Assembly: GCF_024979255.1 (NCBI RefSeq)
Contig: NZ_JANLCN010000007.1
Span: forward strand, 162,248 to 226,247
DNA length: 64,000 nt
Direction: 5' to 3'
From: Herbiconiux moechotypicola
GTDB lineage: Bacteria > Actinomycetota > Actinomycetes > Actinomycetales > Microbacteriaceae
Below the pieces are notes generated by a model. That model was not told the origin of the DNA and did no database searches. It worked only from the letters and a program-made list of their open reading frames with translations. Below, one piece after another: positions 35,706 to 45,684 of the stretch (positions within the stretch are counted from its first letter, which is position 1; each line of letters opens with the position of its first letter). Made by a program: the position numbers and the translations under genes.

Positions 35706-36806
35706 TCAGCTGACGACGGCCTTGTTGCCGAGGCGGTCGCCCGACTCCAGGTCGAACAGGTGCACGTGGTTCGGGGCGGCGGTGAGGAACACCTTGTCGC
35801 CGACGAAGGGGTGCGAGCGGCCGTCGACGCGGGCGACGATGTCGGTGCGCTTGCCGTCGATGTCGGAGTGACCGTAGAGGTAACCGTCGGCACCGAGCTC
35901 CTCGATGAGGTCGACCGTCACCTCGAGGCCCTCGCCCGCGGTGGTGGAGACCACGATGTCCTCGGGGCGCACACCGATGGTGGCGCTGGTGGCGCTCGTG
36001 GTGGCCAGGGTCTCGCGGTCGACCGGAACGATCGAGGTGCCGAACTTCACGCCGGTGTCGGCGAGGTCGGCGTGGAACAGGTTCATCGCGGGCGAGCCGA
36101 TGAAGCCGGCCACGAACACGTTGTTCGGCTTCTCGTAGAGGTCGCGCGGCGAGCCGACCTGCTGCAGCAGGCCGTCCTTGAGCACGGCGATGCGGTCGCC
36201 CATGGTGAGCGCCTCGGTCTGGTCGTGGGTGACGTAGACGGTGGTGACGCCCAGGCGGCGCTGCAGGCTCGCGATCTGGGTGCGGGTCTGCACACGGAGC
36301 TTGGCGTCGAGGTTCGACAGCGGCTCGTCCATGAGGAACACCTGGGGCTGACGCACGATGGCGCGGCCCATGGCGACGCGCTGACGCTGACCACCCGAGA
36401 GGGCCTTGGGCTTGCGGCTGAGGTAGGGCTCGAGGTCGAGCAGCTTCGCGGCCTCGAGCACGCGGCTGGCGCGCTCGTCTTTGCCGACGCCCGCGATCTT
36501 GAGCGCGAAGCCCATGTTCTCGGCCACGGTCATGTGGGGGTAGAGGGCGTAGTTCTGGAAGACCATGGCGATGTCGCGGTCTTTCGGGGGGATGTCGGTG
36601 ACGTCGCGGTCGCCGATGAGGATGCGGCCCTCGTTGACCTCTTCGAGGCCGGCGAGCATGCGCAGCGAGGTCGACTTTCCGCAGCCCGAGGGGCCGACCA
36701 GAACCAGGAACTCGCCGTCGGCGACCTCGAGGTCGAGCTTGTCGACCGAGGCGCGGGTGGCGCCCGGGTAGATGCGGGACGCCTTGTCGAAAGTGACAGA
36801 TGCCAT
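35706..36806 (-). CDS. ugpC: Multi-sugar ABC importer ATP-binding protein (UgpC/MsmK type)
   Basis: A 366-residue ATPase. Walker A '[20 protein letters not shown]', Q-loop 'MVFQNYALYPHMTVAENM', signature 'LSGGQRQRVAMGRAIV', Walker B 'VFLMDEPLSNLDAKLR' and the switch histidine 'VYVTHDQTEALTMGDRIAV' are all present. From about residue 235 there is the MalK-type regulatory OB domain ('ATIGVRPEDIVVS'). No permease or binding protein genes are adjacent. It is therefore probably a stand-alone ATPase serving several carbohydrate importers, as MsmX/MsiK do (inference). The 236-base gap upstream holds its promoter and a small CCGGCA/TGCCGG hairpin. Confidence 0.93.
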   Translation of the reverse strand: MASVTFDKASRIYPGATRASVDKLDLEVADGEFLVLVGPSGCGKSTSLRMLAGLEEVNEGRILIGDRDVTDIPPKDRDIAMVFQNYALYPHMTVAENMGFALKIAGVGKDERASRVLEAAKLLDLEPYLSRKPKALSGGQRQRVAMGRAIVRQPQVFLMDEPLSNLDAKLRVQTRTQIASLQRRLGVTTVYVTHDQTEALTMGDRIAVLKDGLLQQVGSPRDLYEKPNNVFVAGFIGSPAMNLFHADLADTGVKFGTSIVPVDRETLATTSATSATIGVRPEDIVVSTTAGEGLEVTVDLIEELGADGYLYGHSDIDGKRTDIVARVDGRSHPFVGDKVFLTAAPNHVHLFDLESGDRLGNKAVVS

Positions 36807-37042
36807 GATTCAGTTACTCCTTCACCGGCAGGTACGTGCCGGACGATCCGTAGTGAATGGATGTGAAACCAGGTCTTCGCCGTTGGAGACCCATCGGACA
36901 TTATCGCACGCTCCGCACATCCAGGTGACGCGAGGGAGACTCCCAGACGGCGTTCCTACTATCCTTGAGGAGTCGCCACACCGGCGCCCCTCCGCACGCC
37001 ACCATCCCGAGCGTGCCCGACCCACACACGGAGCTTCACGCA

Positions 37043-37975
37043 ATGACCCCTGGCGGAACCGACGACTCGCGTCTCAGCAAGAACCAGCGACGAGAAGCGG
37101 CCCGCGAGAAGGCCAAGCAACTCCGCGAAGAGCAGCGCAAGCGTGAGGTGCGCAACCGCGTCATCCTGTTCTCGTCGCTGGGTCTGGTTCTCGTGGCCAT
37201 CGTGGTGGGTGTGACCCTCGTCATCACCTCCACCATCCGCCCGGCGGGCCCCGGCCCGGCGAACATGGCCAGCGACGGCATCGTCATCGGCCAGGGCTTC
37301 GTGGCGCAGCCGACCGCGGCGCTCGCCGCCGGCGAAGACCCCATCCCCACCGAGACCGACCCGGCCTCGGGCGTCGTCGACATCCGGCTCTACGTCGACT
37401 ACCTGTGCCCCTACTGCGGCCAGTTCGAGACCACGAACAACGAGCAGATGGGCGAGTGGATCGACTCCGGCGCCGCGACCGTCGAGATCCACCCGCTGTC
37501 CATCCTCGACCGTGCCTCGCTCGGCAGCCGGTACTCGACCCGTGCCGCCAACGCGGCCGCGTGCGTGGCGAACTACTCGCCCGACCAGTTCTGGGCGTTC
37601 AACGGCCTGCTCTACACGAACCAGCCCGAAGAGAACACCGAGGGCCTCGACAACGCGGCCCTGAAAGACCTCGTGTCGCAGGCCGGCGTCACCGAGCAGA
37701 GCTCGATCGACAGCTGCATCGACGACACCACCTTCCGCGGCTGGGTCGAAGACGCCACCACGCGCGCCCTCAACGACCCGCTGCCCGGCACCGACTTCTC
37801 GGTCGAGGGTACCCCCACGGTACTTGTGAACGGCCAGAAGTACAGCGGCTCGCTCACCGACCCCGACGCGTTCTCGGCCTTCGTGGTGCAGGTCGCCGGC
37901 GAGGCCTACGACGACTCCACCGCCACTCCCACGCCGACGCCCAGCGCCGAGCCGACCGAGACGCCCGCGGGCTGA
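37043..37975 (+). CDS. Membrane-anchored DsbA-like thioredoxin-fold protein
   Basis: A 310-residue protein. Residues 1-38 are highly charged (Lys/Arg/Glu-rich, possibly coiled coil), residues 40-65 are one membrane helix, and the rest is extracytoplasmic. The thioredoxin-fold domain has the redox motif Cys122-Pro-Tyr-Cys125 ('YVDYLCPYCGQFE') and a cis-proline loop 'VEGTPTVLVNG' near residue 260. A second Cys pair (AAACVANYS and IDSCIDD) is also present. The C-terminus is a short Thr/Pro tail. It probably forms or isomerises disulphides in exported proteins. ATG at 37043 is preceded by ACGGAGC. Confidence 0.9.
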   Translation: MTPGGTDDSRLSKNQRREAAREKAKQLREEQRKREVRNRVILFSSLGLVLVAIVVGVTLVITSTIRPAGPGPANMASDGIVIGQGFVAQPTAALAAGEDPIPTETDPASGVVDIRLYVDYLCPYCGQFETTNNEQMGEWIDSGAATVEIHPLSILDRASLGSRYSTRAANAAACVANYSPDQFWAFNGLLYTNQPEENTEGLDNAALKDLVSQAGVTEQSSIDSCIDDTTFRGWVEDATTRALNDPLPGTDFSVEGTPTVLVNGQKYSGSLTDPDAFSAFVVQVAGEAYDDSTATPTPTPSAEPTETPAG

Positions 37976-37979
37976 CGGT

Positions 37980-38000
37980 GAGGCGGCGCCGAGCCGCCTC
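37980..38000 (+). terminator. Hairpin after the DsbA-like gene
   Basis: GAGGCGGC (37980-37987) pairs with GCCGCCTC (37993-38000) around 5 bases, directly after the stop at 37975. A TACACT at 38013-38018 that follows could be the minus-10 of tRNA-Thr. Confidence 0.6.
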
Positions 38001-38035
38001 CCTCCGGGTGGCTACACTGTTCATGTTCCACCCCA

Positions 38036-38108
38036 GCCGGCCTGGCGCAATTGGTAGCGCACCGCTCTTGTAAAGCGGGGGTTACGGGTTCGAGTCCCGT
38101 GGCCGGCT
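38036..38108 (+). tRNA. tRNA-Thr (anticodon TGT)
   Basis: Cloverleaf is complete: acceptor GCCGGCC (38036-38042) pairs with GGCCGGC (38101-38107), discriminator T at 38108. The anticodon stem CCGCT/AGCGG encloses loop CTTGTAA with anticodon TGT at 38069-38071. The T-arm has GGTTCGAGTCC. CCA is not encoded. Confidence 0.96.
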
Positions 38109-38591
38109 CTAGTAGACGATCTGCATCGGCACGGCCGTCGACCCGAAACCGGGGGCTGTGAAGGTGACGGTCGCGACCGGGGTCGGAGACTGGGAGCGGT
38201 CGGTGCTCGAGATGAGCACGTAGAGCACGCCGGTCTCGGAGCCGGGGTCGAGCGCGGCGTTGTAGCTGAACGTGCGGGTGCCGCCCGACCCGCTGCTAGA
38301 CCACGCTGCATTCCCGGCGTAGGCGTACCAGGTCCACCCCGCACCGCTCGGCAGCGCCCCGGTGATGGCACCAGACGCGAGCGCCTGGTCGCCCGTGTTG
38401 GTGAGGTAGATCGCGTATGTCGTGCTGCCTGACGGCGTGTATTCCGTGGGGCCGACTGCCCGGAGGCCCAGCAGCGCAGGCTCCGGGCTCGCCGTCGCGG
38501 CGGGTGCGGTGGCGGCCACCACCACGACGGGTGCGGCCCAAGCCGCCCCGATCACGGCGCGCCGACTGACGGTGTTCCCCTGTTCCCCCAT
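38109..38591 (-). CDS. Tat-exported small protein of unknown function
   Basis: A 160-residue protein with a twin-arginine-like signal 'TVSRRAVIGAAWAAPVVVVAATAPAATA' (residues 7-34). The mature 125 residues are a predicted beta-sandwich ('STTYAIYLTNTGDQALASGAITGALPSGAGWTWYAYAG') similar in style to DUF11/CARDB-like surface modules, with Trp and Tyr-rich loops. Stop codon 38109-38111 touches the last base of tRNA-Thr on the other strand, so there is no space for a terminator. Start is ATG at 38591. The family is not recognised. Confidence 0.72.
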   Translation of the reverse strand: MGEQGNTVSRRAVIGAAWAAPVVVVAATAPAATASPEPALLGLRAVGPTEYTPSGSTTYAIYLTNTGDQALASGAITGALPSGAGWTWYAYAGNAAWSSSGSGGTRTFSYNAALDPGSETGVLYVLISSTDRSQSPTPVATVTFTAPGFGSTAVPMQIVY

Positions 38592-38632
38592 GCGATGAGG
38601 ATACAGCCCGAGCCGCCGCGCTTCCCGCCCCC

Positions 38633-38668
38633 GTCAGAGGGGCTTGCGGCGTCAGAGGGGCTTGCGGC
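38633..38668. repeat. 18-bp tandem duplication at the MFS gene stop
   Basis: Two identical 18-bp units at 38633-38650 and 38651-38668. The second encodes the last residues (RRKPL) and stop of the MFS transporter; the first lies just downstream and adds no coding. Confidence 0.9.
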
Positions 38669-39929
38669 GCTCGAGGGCGAAGGAGACGAGCAGGAAGGTG
38701 AGACCGATCAGCGAGAGGCCCACGCCGACCCAGGCGGGGGAGAGGTAGCCGAGGCCCGCGGCGATCACCACGCCGCCGAGGAACGCGCCGAGGCTGTTGC
38801 CCACGTTGAGCGCCGAGTGGTTGAGCGCGGCGGCGAACGACTGGGCGTCGCGCGCGGCGTCCATGAGGCGGGTCTGGATGGCAGGGCCGCACGAGCCCGT
38901 GGCCAGGCCTACCAGGAACACGAACACGATGAGCCCGCCGACCGTCGAGGCGAACAGGGCGAAGCCGAGCACCGCGATGCCGATGGAGCAGATGCTCACG
39001 AGAAGCGAGCGCTTCACCGAGCGGTCGGTGAGCCAGCCCGAGACGAAGTTGCCGATGGTCATGCCGACGCCGAAGAGCACGAGGATCCACGGTACGAACT
39101 CCGCCGAGAGCCCGGCCACTTCGGTGACGATGGGCGCGATGAAGGTGTACACCGCGAAGATGCCGCCGAAGCCGATCGACGCCACACCGAGCGTCAACCA
39201 CACCTGGGAGCGCTTGAGGGCGCTGAGCTCGCCCCGCAGCGTCGCCGTCGGGTCGCCGGGCCTGAACGGCACGGTGAGGATGATCGCCACCAGTGCCACC
39301 GCGAAGATGAGCGCCACGAAGAGATAGGCCGCCCGCCAGCCGAAGGCCTGCCCCAAGAAGGTGCCGGTGGGCACCCCCACCACGTTCGCGATGGCGAGGC
39401 CGCCCATGACGAACGAGACGCCGCGCGCCCGATTGCCCGGCCCCATGAGCGAGGCGGCCACGAGTGAGGCGATGCCGAAGTAGGCGCCGTGCGGCACCGC
39501 GCTGGCGAACCGCGCCGCCAGCACGAAGCCGAAGCTCGGCAGCAGGGCCGAGAGCGCGTTGCCGATGACGAACACCGTCACGAGGGCGATGAGCAGCCGC
39601 TTCCGCGACCACCGGGCCGCGAGCGCCGCGATGGTGGGCGCGCCCACCACGACACCGAGGGCGTAGGCCGACACGAGCAGGCCCGCGGTGGCGTTCGCAC
39701 CCTCCGGGTCGAGCGCGTAGTCGTCCGGCAGCAGGTCTTGCGCGATGTCGGGCAGCAGCCCCATCGTCACGAACTCGGTCACGCCGATGCCGAAGCCGCC
39801 GATGGCCAGCGCGATGAGCGCGAACCATCGACGCGCGGCACTCAGGCCCGCGATGGGCGCAGGGCCGTGCGGGGTGTCTTGCGTGGAGGGGGAGTCATCG
39901 TCGACTGGAGCGGAGCGCAACTCAGTCAC
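38652..39929 (-). CDS. MFS transporter (AraJ-like drug/sugar exporter)
   Basis: A 425-residue membrane protein with 12 predicted helices after a 35-residue cytoplasmic lead. Signature regions include 'IALAIGGFGIGVTEFVTMGLLPDIAQDL' in helix 1 and 'GLLVSAYALGVVVGAPTIAALAARWSRKRLLIALVTVFVIGNALSALLPSF' across helices 2-3 (MFS A-motif). 'GPGNRARGVSFVMGGLAIANVVGVPTGTFLGQAFGWR' covers helix 5. These match the DHA1 AraJ/YdhP subgroup, which exports sugars or drugs. GTG start at 39929. The substrate is unknown. Confidence 0.9.
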   Translation of the reverse strand: MTELRSAPVDDDSPSTQDTPHGPAPIAGLSAARRWFALIALAIGGFGIGVTEFVTMGLLPDIAQDLLPDDYALDPEGANATAGLLVSAYALGVVVGAPTIAALAARWSRKRLLIALVTVFVIGNALSALLPSFGFVLAARFASAVPHGAYFGIASLVAASLMGPGNRARGVSFVMGGLAIANVVGVPTGTFLGQAFGWRAAYLFVALIFAVALVAIILTVPFRPGDPTATLRGELSALKRSQVWLTLGVASIGFGGIFAVYTFIAPIVTEVAGLSAEFVPWILVLFGVGMTIGNFVSGWLTDRSVKRSLLVSICSIGIAVLGFALFASTVGGLIVFVFLVGLATGSCGPAIQTRLMDAARDAQSFAAALNHSALNVGNSLGAFLGGVVIAAGLGYLSPAWVGVGLSLIGLTFLLVSFALERRKPL

Positions 39930-39994
39930 AGTGCTCCCAGTCTACGGCCTCGCCGAACCCCGGTGAACCGATTCAGAGGGCAGTCGGGCCGCCG

Positions 39995-40546
39995 TCAGAG
40001 CGTGCCGAGGTGCTCCGCCGCCTTGATGCGCCCCTTGGCCCGGGGCCGCTTGCCGCGCGCCGGCAGACCGCCCACGTAGAGCCAGCCCAGCAGTCGCTCG
40101 TTCTTGCCCAGCTTGTGCGCCTTGTGCACGGCCTTCGCCCTGGTGTGCTCGCCGGTGCGCCAGAACACGCCCCAGCCCTCGTCGTCGAGCACCAGCGACA
40201 GCGCGTGGGCGACACCGGAGGCGACGGCCTCCTGCTCCCACTCCGGCACCTTGTGCTTCGGGCGCACCGACGCCACCACCGCCAGCACGAGCGGAGCCCG
40301 CCTGGCTTTGGCACGGTACTTCTCCGCGTGCTTGGGCTTCACGCCCTCGGCCTTCGCCAGGCCGTCGCCCAGGCGATCGCGGTCGTCGCCGCGGAGCTCC
40401 AGGATGCGCCACGGCCGCAGCCCGCTGTGGTCGGCCAGCTGACCCGCCGCCTCGACCAGGGCGAGCAGCTCGTCGTGCGTGGGCGCCGCATCCGTCACTC
40501 GCGACGACGACCGCCGCGCGAGCATCGCCTGACGGACACCCGCCAT
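39995..40546 (-). CDS. Nitroreductase family protein
   Basis: A 183-residue flavoprotein-like protein. It opens 'MAGVRQAMLARRSSSRVTDAAPTHDELLALVEAAGQLADHSGLRPWRILELRG', the usual nitroreductase start (R-R-S phosphate-binding loop, D-H-S/N-L-x-P-W). It also has 'WGVFWRTGEHTRAKAVHKAHKLGKNERLLGWLYVG' towards the C-terminus, where FMN-binding residues lie. It is likely an FMN-dependent NAD(P)H oxidoreductase with unknown substrate. The central part is rich in Lys/Arg. ATG at 40546 overlaps the msrB stop by ATGA, so the two form a unit. Confidence 0.85.
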   Translation of the reverse strand: MAGVRQAMLARRSSSRVTDAAPTHDELLALVEAAGQLADHSGLRPWRILELRGDDRDRLGDGLAKAEGVKPKHAEKYRAKARRAPLVLAVVASVRPKHKVPEWEQEAVASGVAHALSLVLDDEGWGVFWRTGEHTRAKAVHKAHKLGKNERLLGWLYVGGLPARGKRPRAKGRIKAAEHLGTL

Positions 40547-40947
40547 CACTCGGCCGCTTCGAAGCGCAGCGCGATGGAGTTCATGCAGTAGCGGTCGCCC
40601 GTGGGAGTCTGCGGCGCGTCGTCGAAGAGGTGCCCGAGGTGCGAGCCGCACGAGGCGCAGCGCACCTCCGTGCGCACCATGCCGAGCGAGCGGTCTTCGA
40701 TGAGCTCCACGGCGTCGGAGCCGGTGGGGTCGTAGAAGCTCGGCCAGCCGCAGTGGGAGTCGAACTTGGTGGTGCTGCGGAACAGCTCGGCCCCGCAGGC
40801 GCGGCAGGCGTAGACGCCCTCACGGTTCTCGTCGAGCAGCTCGCCCGTCCACGGCCGCTCGGTCGCGGCCTGTCGCAGCACCGCGAACTCGTCGGCGCTC
40901 AGCTCGCCACGCCACTCGTCGTCGGACTTCGACACCTCGTACGCCAT
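40546..40947 (-). CDS. msrB: Peptide-methionine (R)-S-oxide reductase
   Basis: Repairs oxidised methionine (R form) in proteins. The 133-residue product has the zinc Cys pairs 'CRACG' (Cys48, Cys51) and 'CASCG' (Cys97, Cys100), and the catalytic Cys121 in 'DRYCMNSIALRF'. It also has 'FDSHCGWPSFYDP' (Cys66, possible resolving residue) and 'VRTEVRCASCGSHLGHLFDD'. ATG at 40947 is preferred over the adjacent ATG at 40950 because the GGGAG site is otherwise too close. Translationally coupled to the nitroreductase gene downstream. Confidence 0.96.
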   Translation of the reverse strand: MAYEVSKSDDEWRGELSADEFAVLRQAATERPWTGELLDENREGVYACRACGAELFRSTTKFDSHCGWPSFYDPTGSDAVELIEDRSLGMVRTEVRCASCGSHLGHLFDDAPQTPTGDRYCMNSIALRFEAAE

Positions 40948-41034
40948 CATCGCTCCCGCTCGTCACGACGGCCGGATGAATGCACCCGGCCGAACCACCA
41001 TCATCGCAGCATTCCCCGGCAGTACACTCAGCCG

Positions 41035-41526
41035 GTGACCGATCCCCAGCTTCACCGCGCCCCCTGGGCCGAGCTCACCACCACCGAGCTCTACGGCATC
41101 CTGAAACTGCGCACCGACGTCTTCTTCGTCGAGCAGAAGGTCGACGAGTCGGAGCTCGACTGGCGCGATGCCGAGCCGGGCACCACGCACTACTGGTTCG
41201 AGGCCGACGGCGAGGTCGTCGCCTGCCTGAGGGTGCTGACGGATGCGCAGCCCGCCCACCGCGACGCCCGGCTGCTCATCGGGCGCGTGGTCACGCATCC
41301 CGACCACCGCGGTCGCGGGCTCGCCGTGCGACTGCTCGAGGCGGCGATCGGCGAGTTCGGCCGCGAGGCGATGGTGCTGCACGCCCAGAGCTACGTGGTG
41401 CCGCTCTATGCGCGGGTGGGTTTCGAGGCGTTCGGCGAGGAGTACGAAGAGGCCGGGATCGTGCACCGCTCGATGTACCGACCGGGTGGCGCGTCTCTCG
41501 GCGGGTACCGAGGTGCGCTCGAATAA
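41035..41526 (+). CDS. ElaA-family GNAT acetyltransferase
   Basis: A 163-residue protein with ElaA layout: 'LTTTELYGILKLRTDVFFVEQKV' and 'DAEPGTTHYWFEADGEVVACLRVL' at the N-terminus, then the GNAT acetyl-CoA loop 'IGRVVTHPDHRGRGLAVRLLEAAIGEF', and 'AQSYVVPLYARVGFEAFGEEYEEAGIVHRSMYR'. The substrate of this family is not known. GTG at 41035. It is divergent from msrB and followed after 38 bases by the DUF3263 gene. Confidence 0.9.
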   Translation: MTDPQLHRAPWAELTTTELYGILKLRTDVFFVEQKVDESELDWRDAEPGTTHYWFEADGEVVACLRVLTDAQPAHRDARLLIGRVVTHPDHRGRGLAVRLLEAAIGEFGREAMVLHAQSYVVPLYARVGFEAFGEEYEEAGIVHRSMYRPGGASLGGYRGALE

Positions 41527-41564
41527 GATGTGCCGACGGATCGCTGCAGACGGAGGGAGGAACC

Positions 41565-41828
41565 ATGGCGCCACGCGAGGAGCTCAGTGAACGCGACGTG
41601 CGCATCCTCGCTTTCGAGCGCAGCTGGTGGCGCCACGCCGGCGCCAAGGAGCAGGCGATCCGCAAGGACTTCGGGCTCTCCTCCGCCCGGTACTACCAAC
41701 TGCTCGGCGCGCTGATCGACTCCCCGGCCGCGCTCGCGCACGACCCGATGCTCATCACACGACTCCAGCGCATCCGCAGGGCCAGGCTCGACGCCCGCTC
41801 CGCCAGGATACTGGGTCGCGCCGAATAG
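41565..41828 (+). CDS. DUF3263 small DNA-binding-like protein
   Basis: An 87-residue basic protein conserved in actinobacteria. It starts 'LSERDVRILAFERSWWRHAGAKEQAIRKDFGLSSARYYQLLGALIDSPAALAHDPMLITRLQRIRR', which is the DUF3263 pattern and looks like a helix-turn-helix. Function unknown. ATG at 41565 follows the strong site GGAGGGAGGAA. The gene lies 15 bases before the LytR_C-domain gene, a common actinobacterial pair. Confidence 0.88.
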   Translation: MAPREELSERDVRILAFERSWWRHAGAKEQAIRKDFGLSSARYYQLLGALIDSPAALAHDPMLITRLQRIRRARLDARSARILGRAE

Positions 41829-41843
41829 GACCCGTCTACCCCC

Positions 41844-42449
41844 ATGGCTCAGTACACGCACGACAGCTTCGACCGCCTGCCCGAACGCCCGGCCAGGGTG
41901 GGTGCCCACCGGGGGCCGCGGCCGCGCGGGCGGGGCTGGATGGTGTTCGCCTGGGCGGCGCTGGCCACCGTGGTGCTCGTGGGGCTCGGAATCGGCTACC
42001 TCGCCGTCATCAACAACAACATCCAGTTCACCGACGCGTTCGCGGGCGGTGGCGCGGCCGCCACGGCCACCCCCACGCCCACCGAGGAGCCGATCACCCC
42101 GATCGTCGACGGCACCCTCGCCGTCACCGTGCTGAACGGCACCGAGGTCGCCGGTCTCGCGGGCGCCGTCGGCCAGGTCGCGGTGGGTGCGGGCTGGAAC
42201 GTGGCGACCACGGCCAACGCCAGCACCACCGACTTCGCCACGACCACCGTCTTCTACAGCGACCCGGTGAACGAGGCGGCGGCTCTCGGGCTGGCCCAGA
42301 CGCTGGGCGGCGTGCCGACCGAGCTCTCCACGAGCTTCGACGCCGCGCTCACCGTCGTGCTCGGCACCGACTACACCGGGCCGGGCTCGGAGGGTCTCGT
42401 CGAGACCCCCGTCGACGAGGCCCCAGCCGAAGACGCCCCGGCCGAGTGA
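41844..42449 (+). CDS. Membrane-anchored LytR_C domain protein
   Basis: A 201-residue protein with a basic, Pro/Arg-rich cytoplasmic lead (1-32), one membrane helix (about 33-56), a Thr/Pro linker, and a LytR C-terminal domain at about 88-180 ('LAVTVLNGTEVAGLAGAVGQVAVGAGWNVA', 'TTVFYSDPVNEAAALGLAQTLG'). The C-terminus is acidic (AEDAPAE). LytR_C modules occur in cell-wall polymer ligases; without the catalytic LCP domain here, it may be an accessory wall protein (inference). Confidence 0.88.
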   Translation: MAQYTHDSFDRLPERPARVGAHRGPRPRGRGWMVFAWAALATVVLVGLGIGYLAVINNNIQFTDAFAGGGAAATATPTPTEEPITPIVDGTLAVTVLNGTEVAGLAGAVGQVAVGAGWNVATTANASTTDFATTTVFYSDPVNEAAALGLAQTLGGVPTELSTSFDAALTVVLGTDYTGPGSEGLVETPVDEAPAEDAPAE

Positions 42450-42611
42450 GCGGCCCCTCGCGGCCCAATATTTCGCGTTTGTTTCCGTCGTGTTGAGTTG
42501 CGGTCACGATGTGACGAATTCACCGTCCCGCCGCCTTGGGGCTGATTAGTATCTGGAAATGGTCGTGGCAACAGTGTCACAGCTCCAGAAACACAGCACT
42601 TGGGAGTAACG

Positions 42612-42815
42612 ATGGCGAACGGAACCGTGAAGTGGTTCAACGCTGAAAAGGGCTACGGCTTCATCACGGTCGACGGGGGCGGGCAGGACGTGTTCGTGCA
42701 CTACTCCGCGATCGACATGGCCGGTTACAAGGTGCTCGAAGAGGGCCAGCAGGTCGTCTTCGAGGTCGGGACCGGAGCCAAGGGCCCTCAGGCCGAGTCG
42801 GTCCGGCTGGCCTGA
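42612..42815 (+). CDS. cspA: Cold shock protein
   Basis: A 67-residue cold-shock-domain protein that binds single-stranded RNA/DNA. RNP1 is 'KGYGFITV' and RNP2 is 'VFVHYSAI', both intact, inside the standard '[17 protein letters not shown]' start. The 160-base gap upstream is long for this genome and probably contains a long 5' leader, as is usual for csp genes. A TAGTATCT at about 42547 could be its minus-10. Its stop overlaps the CTG that best explains the next gene's signal peptide. Confidence 0.96.
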   Translation: MANGTVKWFNAEKGYGFITVDGGGQDVFVHYSAIDMAGYKVLEEGQQVVFEVGTGAKGPQAESVRLA

Positions 42816-43903
42816 TCCGCACCGCCCGCACGGGGGCGCTCGCCGCGGTCGCGGCTGTGCTCGCCGTGACACTGTCCGCCTGCGTTCCGGGCGCGGCACC
42901 CGTGGCCGATCCCGAGCCGGTCGCATCCTCGACCCCCACCCCGACGCCGGAGCCTCCACCCCTGGTGGTGTCGCCCCTCCGGGGAACCCTGGTCGATCCC
43001 GCGAGCGTGGCGCATCCCGCCCTCTCGGCGAAGATCGACGACCATGAGGATGCGCGGCCGCAGATCGGTCTCGAGCGCGCCGACATCGTGTTCGAGGAGC
43101 TCGTCGAGGGCGGGCTCACGCGCTACGTGGCGGTGTGGCACTCCGACATCCCCGAGCTCATCGGGCCGGTGCGGTCGGTCCGGCCGATGGATCCCGACAT
43201 CCTCACGCCGATCGGCGGCATCGTCGCGTACTCGGGTGGTCAGCAGCAGTTCGTCGACATGATGGAGGCGACTCCTCTCTACAACGCCGTGCACGGCAAT
43301 GCCGACACCGAGGAGACCTTCTACCGCATCGACGGCTACGACAGCCCGCACGACGTGGTGGTGAACGCGCAGCAGCTCGTGGCCGAGCATTCCGACCTGG
43401 CCGCGCCGGCGCAGCAGTTCGCCTACGCTCCGGATGCGGCGGCCGCGACCGCGGCGGCCGTCGCGGTGGGTGGGCAGCAGACCGCCTCGCTCGAGCTCGT
43501 GTTCTCGTCGTCGTCGGCGCGGTCGTGGAGCTGGGACGCCGCATCCGGCACCTTCCTCCGTTCGCAGGACGGTCTGCCTGACGTCGCGGAGTCGGGGGCC
43601 GCGATCTCGGCGGCGAACGTGGTGAGTCTGCGAGTCGACGAGGTGTACGACTACGACGCCGAGGTGCCGCGCGCGGTCATGGTGGCCTCGGGCGAGGCCT
43701 GGGTGTCGATCGGTGGGGTGACGCAGCACGCGACGTGGTCGAAGGCCTCGATGGCGGCGTCCATCCTGCTCGTCGACGACACCGGTGCGCAGGTGCAGCT
43801 CGCACCGGGCACCACGTGGGTGGAGCTCGTGCCGCTGGAGACGGGGTCGGTCGCGGTGGTGCCGCCCGCTCCGGCCGAGGCGCCCGTCGACGACGCGGGC
43901 TGA
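42812..43903 (+). CDS. DUF3048 (YerB-like) lipoprotein, probable CTG start
   Basis: The mature part has the DUF3048 pattern: '[68 protein letters not shown]' near the N-terminus, and a second conserved domain from about 215 ('[18 protein letters not shown]'). It is a wall-associated or surface lipoprotein of unknown activity. The first ATG/GTG/TTG in frame is GTG at 42857, which would leave only eight residues before the lipobox Cys. From CTG at 42812 a full signal peptide appears (I-R-T-A-R, hydrophobic core, LSAC with Cys24), giving 363 residues and a CTGA overlap with the csp stop. An ATC at 42815 is the only other option. Confidence 0.8.
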   Translation: MIRTARTGALAAVAAVLAVTLSACVPGAAPVADPEPVASSTPTPTPEPPPLVVSPLRGTLVDPASVAHPALSAKIDDHEDARPQIGLERADIVFEELVEGGLTRYVAVWHSDIPELIGPVRSVRPMDPDILTPIGGIVAYSGGQQQFVDMMEATPLYNAVHGNADTEETFYRIDGYDSPHDVVVNAQQLVAEHSDLAAPAQQFAYAPDAAAATAAAVAVGGQQTASLELVFSSSSARSWSWDAASGTFLRSQDGLPDVAESGAAISAANVVSLRVDEVYDYDAEVPRAVMVASGEAWVSIGGVTQHATWSKASMAASILLVDDTGAQVQLAPGTTWVELVPLETGSVAVVPPAPAEAPVDDAG

Positions 43904-43943
43904 GAACGCGGCCTGGGAAGGCGCGCTGAGGAGTTCGGGCTCA

Positions 43944-43970
43944 CTTGCACTCGGGGGTCGCGAGTGCCAA
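43944..43970. promoter_or_regulatory. CIRCE-like element, distal
   Basis: CTTGCACTC, nine bases, GAGTGCCAA: 7 and 8 matches of 9 to the CIRCE arms TTAGCACTC/GAGTGCTAA with the exact 9-base spacer. A likely HrcA repressor site. Confidence 0.7.
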
Positions 43971-43977
43971 TATTGGT

Positions 43978-44004
43978 TTGGCACTCGGTCATGCGGAGTG
44001 CTAA
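43978..44004. promoter_or_regulatory. CIRCE element, proximal
   Basis: TTGGCACTC, nine bases, GAGTGCTAA: one mismatch to consensus. Seven bases separate it from the distal element; groEL starts 43 bases downstream. HrcA is the expected repressor; no hrcA gene is in this window. Confidence 0.9.
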
Positions 44005-44020
44005 CAACCTGAATCTTTGA

Positions 44021-45667
<1,647 letters not shown>

Positions 45668-45684
45668 GTCTCTGCTAGCTGCAC

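Noticed and set aside
42857..43903. DUF3048 gene starting at GTG 42857
   Set aside because: The start cuts off the signal peptide; an upstream CTG gives a full lipoprotein signal, so the shorter model was set aside.
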